In this document: piece after piece, positions 35,995 through 44,250 of the stretch
How the letters are laid out: each line of letters begins with the position of its first letter
Position numbering within the stretch: the stretch's first letter is position 1
Assembly: GCF_007846095.1 (NCBI RefSeq)
Contig: NZ_VOEI01000004.1
Span: 403,792 to 467,791 of the forward strand
Reading direction: 5' to 3'
Source of the DNA: Mucilaginibacter achroorhodeus
GTDB taxonomy: Bacteria > Bacteroidota > Bacteroidia > Sphingobacteriales > Sphingobacteriaceae
DNA length: 64,000 nucleotides
Notes under the pieces: model-generated
The model's input: the letters and a program-made list of their open reading frames with translations, nothing else
Databases searched by the model: none
What the model was told of the DNA's origin: nothing
Translations under genes and position numbers: made by a program

Positions 35995-37494
35995 TCAGGC
36001 GTTTATTTGGGTCGATTGGTTAACGCTTTTTTCACGTTCTTGTTTATCTAAACGTAAAGTAACGCTTAGCAACGCGCAGGCAAGATAGAATAAAATATTG
36101 GATGGATATTGAACTAAAGCTTGCTGTGGATAGTTGCCAATATTAAACACAAAGATAATGAGTACCATAGCCAGGCAATACATTTTTAGCTCAGGATCTT
36201 TAATGAGGTAATAGTTATTAATACCCGTTTTAAGTATCACAAACATAAGCGCACAAAATAGCAGCAACCCTACATAACCCATTTCAACAGCTACGCGTAC
36301 ATAACCGCTGTCAGGCGGGAATTTTGCCAGGAACGAATTTGGCGCAAAACGGCGCCCCCAGATACCAACAGATCCCAAACCACCACCAATAGGATGGGAA
36401 AGGATATAAGGTTTTATCTTACGCTGATTCTCTGCCCGTACATTGAATGAAGCGTCGTCCGAAGGGCGAAAAGCCGTTTGGAAACGTTTGATGAATTGAT
36501 TAGAGGTAGGCATAAAAATAAGCGCACCTAAAACAAGCGCTGCAGCGCCTACCATCATCAAAATCTTTTTATTATAGTTCATAACGGCCAGCAAAGCTAA
36601 TGCCGCCGGCGGAAGAACGAAAGCGCCACGGGTACCCGAATAAAGCATCACAAGGAAAAAGAATGGGATGCTTAAGCCCAATACAACCTTTTTCCAGGTT
36701 TTGATTTTGGTGAATAACAAGCACAGGCATAGTAGTGCAGCTACCACCATGTTGTAAGCGAACGTCACCGGGTCCGGAAATATGGCCACCTTGCGAAGGT
36801 GCCCGTTAATATAAAGGAAGCTCAAACGCAGTGGATCTTGTGCATACCAGGCTTTCTCCATCGGAAGCAAGCCAATGTTTTCCTGCTGGAAACCCGATAA
36901 TGCCGAAAGGAATGCCAGTATCAGCCATAACTTGAAAAGGAATTTGATGGTCTTCTTAGTGCGTATCTGATATAAAAAAATAAAATACATCAGCATAATA
37001 AATGCTACGGTACGCACTGTGTAGATCCACGCCAGGATGGATGGTGATGCCGGATTAATGGCTTCGAAAAAGTTGTATGCAAGCCAGGCCAAGATCCAGT
37101 AACTGATAGGATTTTGAAAATGGCTCCAGTCGCGGTCATACTTAAATTTGAGCAGGAAACCGAAGATGAGCAAATATGTAAGAATATCAAGCACAATACC
37201 CGTAGGCGTTTCTGGCGGCAAGGGCTCAGAAATATAATTCATAAAAAATGCCAGTACCATAAACACCGCAATGCCAAATATTGGATACGCAATGATGGCT
37301 AAGACCAATGGCACGCCTATGATTAATGCAAGTATAGCCCCGGCGGCAATGATGCCCCCAAAAGTTATAGCCACTGCAATAAGCACGGCTAAGGGTAAAA
37401 ACACAAGGATCATGGTAGGCGTACTTAATTCGCCTGTTACCAATTTGCGGCAAAAGCTTATGACCGGGTTACTTTTTTGCGCCTGATTAAGCAT
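35995..37494 (-). CDS. O-antigen ligase / Wzy-like polymerase
   Basis: A 499-aa membrane protein (start ATG 37494; a TTG two codons upstream is possible). It has about 12 spans and a large loop containing SHPIGGGLGSVGIWG followed by PDSGYVRVAVEMG, which match the Wzy_C/O-antigen ligase family. It is expected to polymerise repeat units or ligate them in the periplasm. Whether polymerase or ligase cannot be told from sequence alone; the neighbouring flippase and Wzc-like protein favour polymerase. Confidence 0.85.
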   Translation of the reverse strand: MLNQAQKSNPVISFCRKLVTGELSTPTMILVFLPLAVLIAVAITFGGIIAAGAILALIIGVPLVLAIIAYPIFGIAVFMVLAFFMNYISEPLPPETPTGIVLDILTYLLIFGFLLKFKYDRDWSHFQNPISYWILAWLAYNFFEAINPASPSILAWIYTVRTVAFIMLMYFIFLYQIRTKKTIKFLFKLWLILAFLSALSGFQQENIGLLPMEKAWYAQDPLRLSFLYINGHLRKVAIFPDPVTFAYNMVVAALLCLCLLFTKIKTWKKVVLGLSIPFFFLVMLYSGTRGAFVLPPAALALLAVMNYNKKILMMVGAAALVLGALIFMPTSNQFIKRFQTAFRPSDDASFNVRAENQRKIKPYILSHPIGGGLGSVGIWGRRFAPNSFLAKFPPDSGYVRVAVEMGYVGLLLFCALMFVILKTGINNYYLIKDPELKMYCLAMVLIIFVFNIGNYPQQALVQYPSNILFYLACALLSVTLRLDKQEREKSVNQSTQINA

Positions 37495-37505
37495 TGGCAA
37501 GTAAT

Positions 37506-37655
37506 TTAGAAGAACAAAATTTTAGCTGCCCAAACAAACACACCCACAAATGCGAGCCAAATGGCAGCCTTGCGGCTGCGTTGCTGTAGCGGTGTGAGTT
37601 TGGCAAACTCGTCGCGCGCTTCTTTTTGCTCAACTATTTTTGGTTCTATCCTCAT
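37506..37655 (-). CDS. 49-aa single-span membrane protein in the exopolysaccharide operon
   Basis: A small ORF filling the gap between the Wzc-like and Wzy-like genes, starting at ATG 37655. Residues 1-30 are charged (MRIEPKIVEQKEARDEF, then LQQRSRK) and 31-48 form one membrane span (AIWLAFVGVFVWAAKILF). Sense-strand position, short gaps (36 nt after wzc, 11 nt before the next ATG) and a sensible topology support a real gene. The frame extends to just after the wzc stop (SKLLNFYDSDPE) without an ATG. Function unknown. Confidence 0.7.
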   Translation of the reverse strand: MRIEPKIVEQKEARDEFAKLTPLQQRSRKAAIWLAFVGVFVWAAKILFF

Positions 37656-37691
37656 CTCAGGGTCGCTGTCGTAAAAATTAAGCAGCTTGCT

Positions 37692-39842
37692 CTAAAATTT
37701 TTCTATATCAAGGCTGGTCTTGTTCAACACCCAACCTGCAAATTTCGCATTCAAGTTACGCAGGTATTCAACATCTGCTTGTTGCGCTTTATTAATACCC
37801 TTGTTGGGTTCGTATATGGCAATAACCTTGTTTGCAAATAATATCCACTCTTTAGATTTATTTAAAGATGATAGCGGCGGCGTTTCAATAATGATGATAT
37901 CATACTTCATCTTCAGCTCATTGAAACGGGTTCTGATGAAATTTTCGTCGCTTAGTTCTAAAAGTGTAATATCTCCACCGTGCGTACCCATTACATTGGT
38001 GGTAACCGCAATCGAATTATAGTTATCCGGATTGTTCTTGAAATAATCCTCAACAAAAACTTTCGGCTGTATAGCTTCGGTAAGGCTTGGTTGGTCAAAG
38101 TTGCCGTCAATCAACAACACCTTTTTATTGATCATGGCGTAGGAGTAAGCCAAACTGGTACCCACTACTGATTTACCCTCGTGGTTAATTAAGCTGGTAA
38201 CTGCTAAGATCTTATCGCCTTTAAGTTCCTGATCTATCTCAAATCTTAATGATCTCGTTAATTCTTTAAATAGCCGCATACGTTCGCGGTTCTCTACATC
38301 CCAAAGCTTGCGAAGGTCTAAAGTGCCCTCAATTGTGTTCAAATGGCCAAGTAGTGGTAAATGGGTGCGCTTAACCAGGTCGGCAGGCTGTTTAATGGTA
38401 TCATCAAAGAACCAGCCTATGAACAAAACTATAACGCAAATAGCAAAGGCTACCACGCCTGCAACGGCGGTAAGCAACAATTTTTTAGATGGCTCGGCAG
38501 CATCCGGCATAGCTGGTTCAACTTGTCTCAACTTTATTGAGAAGGTAGATTGCAGGTTGGTTTGATTATATTTATTCAATATATCCAGGTATTCCTTGCT
38601 GGCAATATCTATATCGTAGTTATAATTTTTAACAGTAGCATCAAAAGGAACCAGGCGATTGAATTTAGCGTTCAGTTCATCCAAACTTTTATTGATAGCC
38701 CTGATACTTGACTGCGCCATATCACGGTTTATCTCAAGAGTAATTTTTTGGCGTACCAACTCATCTTTGGCGGTGAGCGGACTGCTGATGTACTTATCAG
38801 ACGTTTGGTTGATCTGTGCTGTTAATTTTGCCTGTAACGAATCTAACGCAACTTTAAGCTTAGGGTCGAAACCACTGCGCACGTAGCGGTCATTAAGGAT
38901 ATGTAACTGATCCTGCGTGTTGGTAACGGCCTGATTGTATTTGCTTACGGTAGATTCAATATAACCGCGATCTGCCGGCGTAAACTTGGCATTTAACTGC
39001 CTTATAGCGCCATTGTTTGATGCTACATCTTTTTCTGCCTGTTGTTTGCGGTCGTTAAAAACTATTATCTGGTCAAATATCGATTTTGACTGCTCGTCCA
39101 GGTTAAGGATGCCGTTCTTAATCTTGTATTCACGCAGCTCTTCTGTTTTTTTGTTAAGCGTTGCGCGTTTCTCATCGAGTTGTTTTAGCAGGTAGTTTAC
39201 AGCATCAGTTTCATTCTTACGCACCGTGTTGGTGTAGTAATCGATAAACTGCGTACAAAGCACGTTCACAACAAATGCCGATAATTGCGGATTTTGAGAT
39301 TCATAACTTACCGTGATAAAATCCGAATCCTCATCGCGGTTTATCGCCAGGTCTTTCCTTAGCGAACGCTCGTCATATTTCATGGAGCGTAGCAACTCAT
39401 TCAAACCGTTCTCATCTCGGTTATAGTAGGAGAGTGCTTCGCGTTTTTCAAACTTTTCTTTAAAAACCTGTATAGCATGTGCACGCGCAGAGGGGTTCAT
39501 GCTTTTATAAAGCTTGCTCTCCGGCTTAAACTGGCTACTGCTGGTCAGGTCGTGCAGCATCAATTGGTATGATACCTGGTTAATGAGCGTTTTTAGCTTC
39601 ATTATCTCAACCAGGTTACTAAACTCATGAGCGATAGATTGCTCCTTTGACGATGCGTTAGGGTCGTTATCTAATAGCTGGCGCGATTGATCTACGATAC
39701 CTGTAGCTATCTGTGAAGTAGAGATATATTTATCCGGAAGATTTTTTAAAGCAAAAAAGGCAATTGCAACTGTAACTATTGGGATAACGATAAGCAGGAG
39801 CCGGCGTTTCCAAAGCAATTTAAAAAAGTTACCTAACTCCAT
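37692..39842 (-). CDS. Wzc-like exopolysaccharide co-polymerase with degenerate tyrosine-kinase domain
   Basis: A 716-aa protein with a membrane span at about 15-33, a long periplasmic coiled-coil Wzz domain, a second span at about 455-478, and a cytoplasmic BY-kinase-like ATPase. Walker A keeps GKS (NHEGKS near 553-558) and Walker A' keeps LLIDGNFD (near 575). The Walker B aspartate position reads IETPP (near 652) instead of IDTPP, and there is no C-terminal tyrosine cluster. It should control chain length and export together with the TolC-like protein. Its ATG overlaps the upstream stop (TAATG). Confidence 0.88.
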   Translation of the reverse strand: MELGNFFKLLWKRRLLLIVIPIVTVAIAFFALKNLPDKYISTSQIATGIVDQSRQLLDNDPNASSKEQSIAHEFSNLVEIMKLKTLINQVSYQLMLHDLTSSSQFKPESKLYKSMNPSARAHAIQVFKEKFEKREALSYYNRDENGLNELLRSMKYDERSLRKDLAINRDEDSDFITVSYESQNPQLSAFVVNVLCTQFIDYYTNTVRKNETDAVNYLLKQLDEKRATLNKKTEELREYKIKNGILNLDEQSKSIFDQIIVFNDRKQQAEKDVASNNGAIRQLNAKFTPADRGYIESTVSKYNQAVTNTQDQLHILNDRYVRSGFDPKLKVALDSLQAKLTAQINQTSDKYISSPLTAKDELVRQKITLEINRDMAQSSIRAINKSLDELNAKFNRLVPFDATVKNYNYDIDIASKEYLDILNKYNQTNLQSTFSIKLRQVEPAMPDAAEPSKKLLLTAVAGVVAFAICVIVLFIGWFFDDTIKQPADLVKRTHLPLLGHLNTIEGTLDLRKLWDVENRERMRLFKELTRSLRFEIDQELKGDKILAVTSLINHEGKSVVGTSLAYSYAMINKKVLLIDGNFDQPSLTEAIQPKVFVEDYFKNNPDNYNSIAVTTNVMGTHGGDITLLELSDENFIRTRFNELKMKYDIIIIETPPLSSLNKSKEWILFANKVIAIYEPNKGINKAQQADVEYLRNLNAKFAGWVLNKTSLDIEKF

Positions 39843-40525
39843 TATTTAACGTCTTCTAATTTAACACCCAGGTATTCTTCCAAATTAGTTTTGGCAGTAA
39901 GCACATTCAATTCTGTAATTACTTTGAATGAGTTTTGATTGTACAAACTGGTCAATGCTTCATTATAATCATGAAAGGTAGTTTCGCCCTTCTGGAAAGT
40001 GTACTTTAATTGTTTAACCGCTATTTCGCCGTCAGTAACAGCGCGCGAACGGTTGCGCAGATCTGCCTGCGCCTCTAAGTACGCAAAGTATAAACGCTTT
40101 ACGGTAGCTTCGAGCGTTAAATTGTACTGCTGCTGCTGATAAAGCGCTATGTTATAGGTTTCGTGCGCGGCTTTGGTTGCAAATGGTTTTGAAAGCAGCG
40201 TACCTATGTTTACCGAAATACTGATCTGGTAACCGTTAAAGAAGGTTGGGTTCACCAGGTTAAGCGAGTTACGCGGGCTGTAAATATAAGAAGCTGTAAA
40301 TGCATCAAACCAAGCCATTTTTGACTGGGTAAGTAAAGCTTTTGATGAATTTACGGTTGACTGCCTAACCTTAATTTCTGGATAGTTGCGCTTAGCGGTA
40401 GCTATTAATTTGTCGAGATAAGAATAGTTAACGTCTGATAAAAAAGATTCCTGCTGCGCGTTAACACGCGTAAAGGAAAGGGATAATAAAAGTAATAGGC
40501 TTAAAAACGTAACTTTTCTTTTCAT
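39842..40525 (-). CDS. TolC-family outer membrane protein, half length
   Basis: A 227-aa protein with a signal peptide (1 to about 23, VNAQ). A single OEP-type coiled-coil/beta repeat follows (KRNYPEIKVRQSTVNSSKA, then TVKRLYFAYLEAQADLRNRSRA). Normal TolC proteins have two such repeats in ~450 residues, so this is a half-sized version, perhaps forming a higher-order oligomer. It is coupled to the Wzc-like gene by a TAATG overlap. It takes the place of the Wza export channel, which is not seen in this locus. Confidence 0.82.
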   Translation of the reverse strand: MKRKVTFLSLLLLLSLSFTRVNAQQESFLSDVNYSYLDKLIATAKRNYPEIKVRQSTVNSSKALLTQSKMAWFDAFTASYIYSPRNSLNLVNPTFFNGYQISISVNIGTLLSKPFATKAAHETYNIALYQQQQYNLTLEATVKRLYFAYLEAQADLRNRSRAVTDGEIAVKQLKYTFQKGETTFHDYNEALTSLYNQNSFKVITELNVLTAKTNLEEYLGVKLEDVK

Positions 40526-40529
40526 AGGG

Positions 40530-41624
40530 TTATACTTTCTCTTTTTGGAACAAGGCAGGTACCGTACCTGCGATTATTTTAAGATCAAGCCATAAAGAGT
40601 ACTTCTGTGCATAAAAATTATCGAGCTTTTTGCGTTCGCGTTCGCTCATGTCTTCCTTACCACGTTTGCTTATCTGCCATAGGCCCGTTAAACCGGCCGG
40701 GCCTAAAAACCGCATAGACCACTCGTTTGACGTAAGCATTTCTGCTTCATATACCGGTAGGGGCCTATTACCAACTACAGACATATCACCTTTAATAATG
40801 TTTATCAATTGTGGTAATTCGTCTAAACTGCTACTCCGCAAAAAACTGCCTAATTTAGTAATCCGAGGGTCATTCTTAAACTTTACAAACGCTGCTTTGT
40901 TTGCACCGCTTTCTTCGGCAGCATATTGGTTATGCTCCTCGGCCATTTTTGCAAGCAACTGATCGGCATCAGTACGCATACTGCGGAACTTGTAAAAATC
41001 AAAAACCTTGTAACCGGTACCAACGCGTTTGCTTTTGTAAAATATAGGTCCTTTCGAATCCAATTTGATCAGGATAGCGACTATCAACATTATTGGCGAC
41101 AGGCAGATCAGCATTCCCCAGGCAATTACCAAGTCGAGCAAGCGTTTACCAACCGGCATCTTATAAGTGGTATCAACCTCTTTTGAGAGCTCAAGGAGGC
41201 GTGGTTTTATCAGCTTAAACCTTACCAGAAAATTCAGGCGCTCGCGCAGATCTGATGTTGCAAAAGGGTAGGTGTAAAAATCATGCAATTTCATGCGCAT
41301 GGCTTTCTGTACCTGCTCTTTATTCTTTTTGGTAGACAGCATTACGATGATCAAACCATTCATCAGCATGTTTTTACGCAAACGCTCTACAAGGGCAAAG
41401 CATTCTTCGTCTTTATCCACCTCAACCAAAATTATTTCCGGAATGGTGAGTAGAGATTGTTCGCCAAGGTAAGTTTCCAGTTGCTGAACGGTATCACTAT
41501 AGGTAATGCTGAATGAATTGCCAAGATCTGCTGCGATAAGTTCTTTAAGTTCCAAACCGGCATAAGCAACTCTTACCTGCGAGCTGGAATTTTGATTCCA
41601 ATCAGTTGATGTCTGCGGCGTCAT
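40530..41624 (-). CDS. Initiating sugar-phosphate transferase with N-terminal receiver-like domain
   Basis: A 364-aa protein. Residues about 15-135 resemble a response-regulator receiver but lack the acidic pair and have Glu in place of the phosphorylatable Asp (ILVEVDKDEE), so this is probably a pseudo-receiver. A membrane segment (about 165-187) leads into a bacterial sugar transferase domain of the WbaP/PssY kind. That domain has GPIFYKSKRVG, FYKFRSM, SSLDELPQL, GDMSVVGNRP and GLTGLWQ. It links the first sugar phosphate to undecaprenyl phosphate. Its start lies within the end of the upstream response regulator gene (23-nt overlap). Confidence 0.9.
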   Translation of the reverse strand: MTPQTSTDWNQNSSSQVRVAYAGLELKELIAADLGNSFSITYSDTVQQLETYLGEQSLLTIPEIILVEVDKDEECFALVERLRKNMLMNGLIIVMLSTKKNKEQVQKAMRMKLHDFYTYPFATSDLRERLNFLVRFKLIKPRLLELSKEVDTTYKMPVGKRLLDLVIAWGMLICLSPIMLIVAILIKLDSKGPIFYKSKRVGTGYKVFDFYKFRSMRTDADQLLAKMAEEHNQYAAEESGANKAAFVKFKNDPRITKLGSFLRSSSLDELPQLINIIKGDMSVVGNRPLPVYEAEMLTSNEWSMRFLGPAGLTGLWQISKRGKEDMSERERKKLDNFYAQKYSLWLDLKIIAGTVPALFQKEKV

Positions 41625-41991
41625 AAACTTGTAATGCTTGATTAATGGCGTTCTTTAATTCAGTTGGATTAAAGGGTTTATGCATATATGCATCAACTTT
41701 AAATGGCATTTTGGCAACCTGTTCGTCAAGGTCATGTGCTGCTGAGAGCATAATTACCGGAATATCGCGATAAAAGCCGCTTATTTTAACATTCTTGAGA
41801 AAAGACTGGCCGTCAAAATAAGGCATTTGCAGGTCAGATATGATCAGTTTGGGCATGTTCCCGTCCTCAAGCCAGCTAAAGGCCTCAATGCCGTTGTTTT
41901 TAACCACAATTTCGTAGTCTTTAGACAGTATGAAGTTGAGCAGTTTAAGTATGCTCAGGTCGTCATCAACAATCAGTAAAGTTTTTTTCAT
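41602..41991 (-). CDS. Single-domain response regulator (CheY-like)
   Basis: A 129-aa stand-alone receiver: acidic pair in LLIVDDDLS, phosphorylation Asp in LIISDLQMPYFDG, Thr/Ser in VIMLSAAHD and Lys in HKPFNP. It has no output domain, so it must act through protein contacts. The gene heads the exopolysaccharide operon and overlaps the receiver-bearing sugar transferase by 23 nt, suggesting that it regulates polysaccharide initiation (inference). Confidence 0.92.
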   Translation of the reverse strand: MKKTLLIVDDDLSILKLLNFILSKDYEIVVKNNGIEAFSWLEDGNMPKLIISDLQMPYFDGQSFLKNVKISGFYRDIPVIMLSAAHDLDEQVAKMPFKVDAYMHKPFNPTELKNAINQALQVYDAADIN

Positions 41992-42286
41992 ACCAACTCT
42001 AATGGTGGATTTATTGCTATAAAGATGAATTTTTTATACCACATGCCCTAAAATATTGTACCAAATATCAGGGGGGATGATAACTGATAACATTCAATCG
42101 GTTATAACACAGTCCACTACGGGAAAATTTTACCTGTGATTACTTTTTTAAAAGTAAGTTAAATATCTGATAGTGGATTAAATTCCGCAAATCGGGATTT
42201 AAATTGTTAAAAAATATCTTCAATGTGGAATAATTTAGGGTGGTTGTATTAAGTTTACGGAGGGTTTAAAATAAGGTTTCGTACGC

Positions 42287-43780
42287 ATGCAAAAATATTA
42301 TTTAGGGGTAGATCTGGGTACTGGCAGCGCAAAAGCAGTGGCAATTGATGCTGATGGGAATACACTGGCCACTGCCCAGGATCATTACAATTTTTTGCAG
42401 CCCCAACCAGGATACGCCGAGCAAGATCCCGAACTGATATGGCAAGCATTTTTAAGCTGCCTGCAGCAAATTGATGATCAACTGAAAGAAACGCCTGTTG
42501 CCATAAGTTTCAGCAGCGCTATGCATAGTGTAATGGCGGTTGATATAACCGGAAGGCCTTTGGTGAATGCGATGTTATGGTCTGATGCCCGCAGCGGAGC
42601 TATAGCAGAGGAACTTAGAGCAGGTGAACATGCCCAAGAGCTTTATAAACATACAGGTACGGCTATTTATGCCATGTCGCCATTATGCAAGATCATGTGG
42701 CTTAAACAAAATAAGCCGGAAATTTTTGCAAAAACGCACAAGTTTATTTCCATAAAGGAATACATCTGGTTTAAGCTTTTTGGTGTTTACGAGGTGGATC
42801 ACTCCATAGCATCCAGCACAGGTATGTTTGACATTTCTGATCTGAAATGGTACGAGCCGGCATTGCAAATGGCCGGCATTAACACCGGAAAACTATCAAC
42901 CCCGGTTGAAACAACCTATAGCCGCAAGCTTACAAACAATACCAGCATTAAAGGTTTAAGTTTTGAAACTTTAATATTTACTGGTGCCAGTGATGGCTGT
43001 TGTGCAAACTTAGGTGGTAACGCGATAAAGGCGGGAGTGGGAGCGTTAACCATTGGTACCAGTGGGGCAGTTAGGGTAGGCAGCGACCGCCCCATTTATA
43101 ACTTTAAGGCAATGACGTTTAACTACCTGCTTAAAGCCAACACATTTATCTGTGGTGGTGCCGTAAACAACGGGGGTGGGGCAGTTAATTGGCTGTTGCA
43201 AAATTTCCTAAAAAAAGATCTTAACGAAGAAAATTATAAAGGGTTTTTCAACCAGGTGGAAAGCATTTCGCCAGGAAGTGACGGCTTGCTCTTTCTGCCA
43301 TATTTGTACGCCGAGCGCGCACCGGTTTGGGATGCAAAAAGCTCGGCCTCATTTATCAATATCAGCGCTAAGCACCAGCAAGCACATTTTTTACGCGCAG
43401 GTTTAGAAGGAATATGTTTTGCCTTAAATGATGTATTAAACGCGGTAGAGCAAGGCGGCGGAGTAGTAAATGAACTGGTTATCAGCGGTGGTTTTATAGC
43501 TTCGCCGGTTTGGGTGCAGATGCTTGCGGATATTACGGGTAAGCGTTTGGTGATCCTGCAGTCAGATGATTCATCTGCTATCGGGGCTATTTACCTGGCC
43601 ATGGAAACTATGGGTATAGATATTGAAGCAATTAGGCAAAAAGAAGCAGGTACCCGTACTGAGATAAGTCCGAACCTTGAGATACATGCCAGGTATAAAA
43701 AGATCTTTGCTGTTTATCAAGAATTATATGGCACAATCAAAGAATCGGTGCATCGTTTGCACAGCATTGCTACACTATGA
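42287..43780 (+). CDS. FGGY-family carbohydrate kinase, probably gluconokinase
   Basis: A 497-aa sugar kinase with FGGY phosphate-binding motifs: LGVDLGTGSAKAVAID at the N-terminus, the sugar-site segment MLWSDARSG, GTSGAVRV, and the C-terminal ELVISGGFIASPVW. Family resemblance is closest to gluconokinases (GntK, FGGY type). Xylulokinase-like specificity is possible. It phosphorylates a sugar acid or sugar with ATP. It is divergent from the exopolysaccharide operon and overlaps the convergent hypothetical gene by 6 nt. Confidence 0.87.
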   Translation: MQKYYLGVDLGTGSAKAVAIDADGNTLATAQDHYNFLQPQPGYAEQDPELIWQAFLSCLQQIDDQLKETPVAISFSSAMHSVMAVDITGRPLVNAMLWSDARSGAIAEELRAGEHAQELYKHTGTAIYAMSPLCKIMWLKQNKPEIFAKTHKFISIKEYIWFKLFGVYEVDHSIASSTGMFDISDLKWYEPALQMAGINTGKLSTPVETTYSRKLTNNTSIKGLSFETLIFTGASDGCCANLGGNAIKAGVGALTIGTSGAVRVGSDRPIYNFKAMTFNYLLKANTFICGGAVNNGGGAVNWLLQNFLKKDLNEENYKGFFNQVESISPGSDGLLFLPYLYAERAPVWDAKSSASFINISAKHQQAHFLRAGLEGICFALNDVLNAVEQGGGVVNELVISGGFIASPVWVQMLADITGKRLVILQSDDSSAIGAIYLAMETMGIDIEAIRQKEAGTRTEISPNLEIHARYKKIFAVYQELYGTIKESVHRLHSIATL

Positions 43781-44179
43781 TATCATAACACCAGGCTTGT
43801 TCACTAATGGCAACTTAATGAAGTTGCCATCCACGATACTCTCCGGCAGAAAGATAAATTTCTTGTCGAATATCTCACGGCCTATATCATAGCTTACCCA
43901 ATACTCATTTGCCAAACCAAAGGTTTGCTCGTCTATCGGTTCTATCAATTTGTAAGAGTTGGCTTCGATACGGGGAAAGGAATGCCTTAATACAGATGTT
44001 TTAACCTGCTCGCCATCCTTTTCGCCATAACCTTTAGAGGTGATCAAAACATTATCGATAGCTTCATTTTTTAGATTAACGATATAAACATACCATGTTT
44101 TAGCTTCAACGCTTTCGCTCTCAAGTGCCACAACAACAGCTATGTCTTTCACGATATTAGGAGGAAGGTCTTTGATCAT
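43775..44179 (-). CDS. Conserved hypothetical protein
   Basis: A 134-aa soluble protein without a signal peptide or membrane span; no domain recognised. Composition is ordinary, with a probable all-beta core (TWYVYIVNLKNEAIDNVLIT and EANSYKLIEPID). It looks like a conserved Bacteroidota protein of unknown function. It lies between the convergent FGGY kinase and topA on the same strand as topA; topA ends 71 nt upstream of its start. Confidence 0.7.
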   Translation of the reverse strand: MIKDLPPNIVKDIAVVVALESESVEAKTWYVYIVNLKNEAIDNVLITSKGYGEKDGEQVKTSVLRHSFPRIEANSYKLIEPIDEQTFGLANEYWVSYDIGREIFDKKFIFLPESIVDGNFIKLPLVNKPGVMIS

Positions 44180-44200
44180 TTTTGAGTTGTAAGTTTAAAG

Positions 44201-44240
44201 GGTTGTGAAGCCGAAAAGTTGATCCTGCAACTCCACAACC
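44201..44240. terminator. Weak hairpin after topA
   Basis: GGTTGTG (44201-44207) pairs with CACAACC (44234-44240), enclosing a smaller AGTTG/CAACT stem. TTTT follows only on the plus strand. Low confidence. Confidence 0.3.
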
Positions 44241-44250
44241 TTTTAACATT

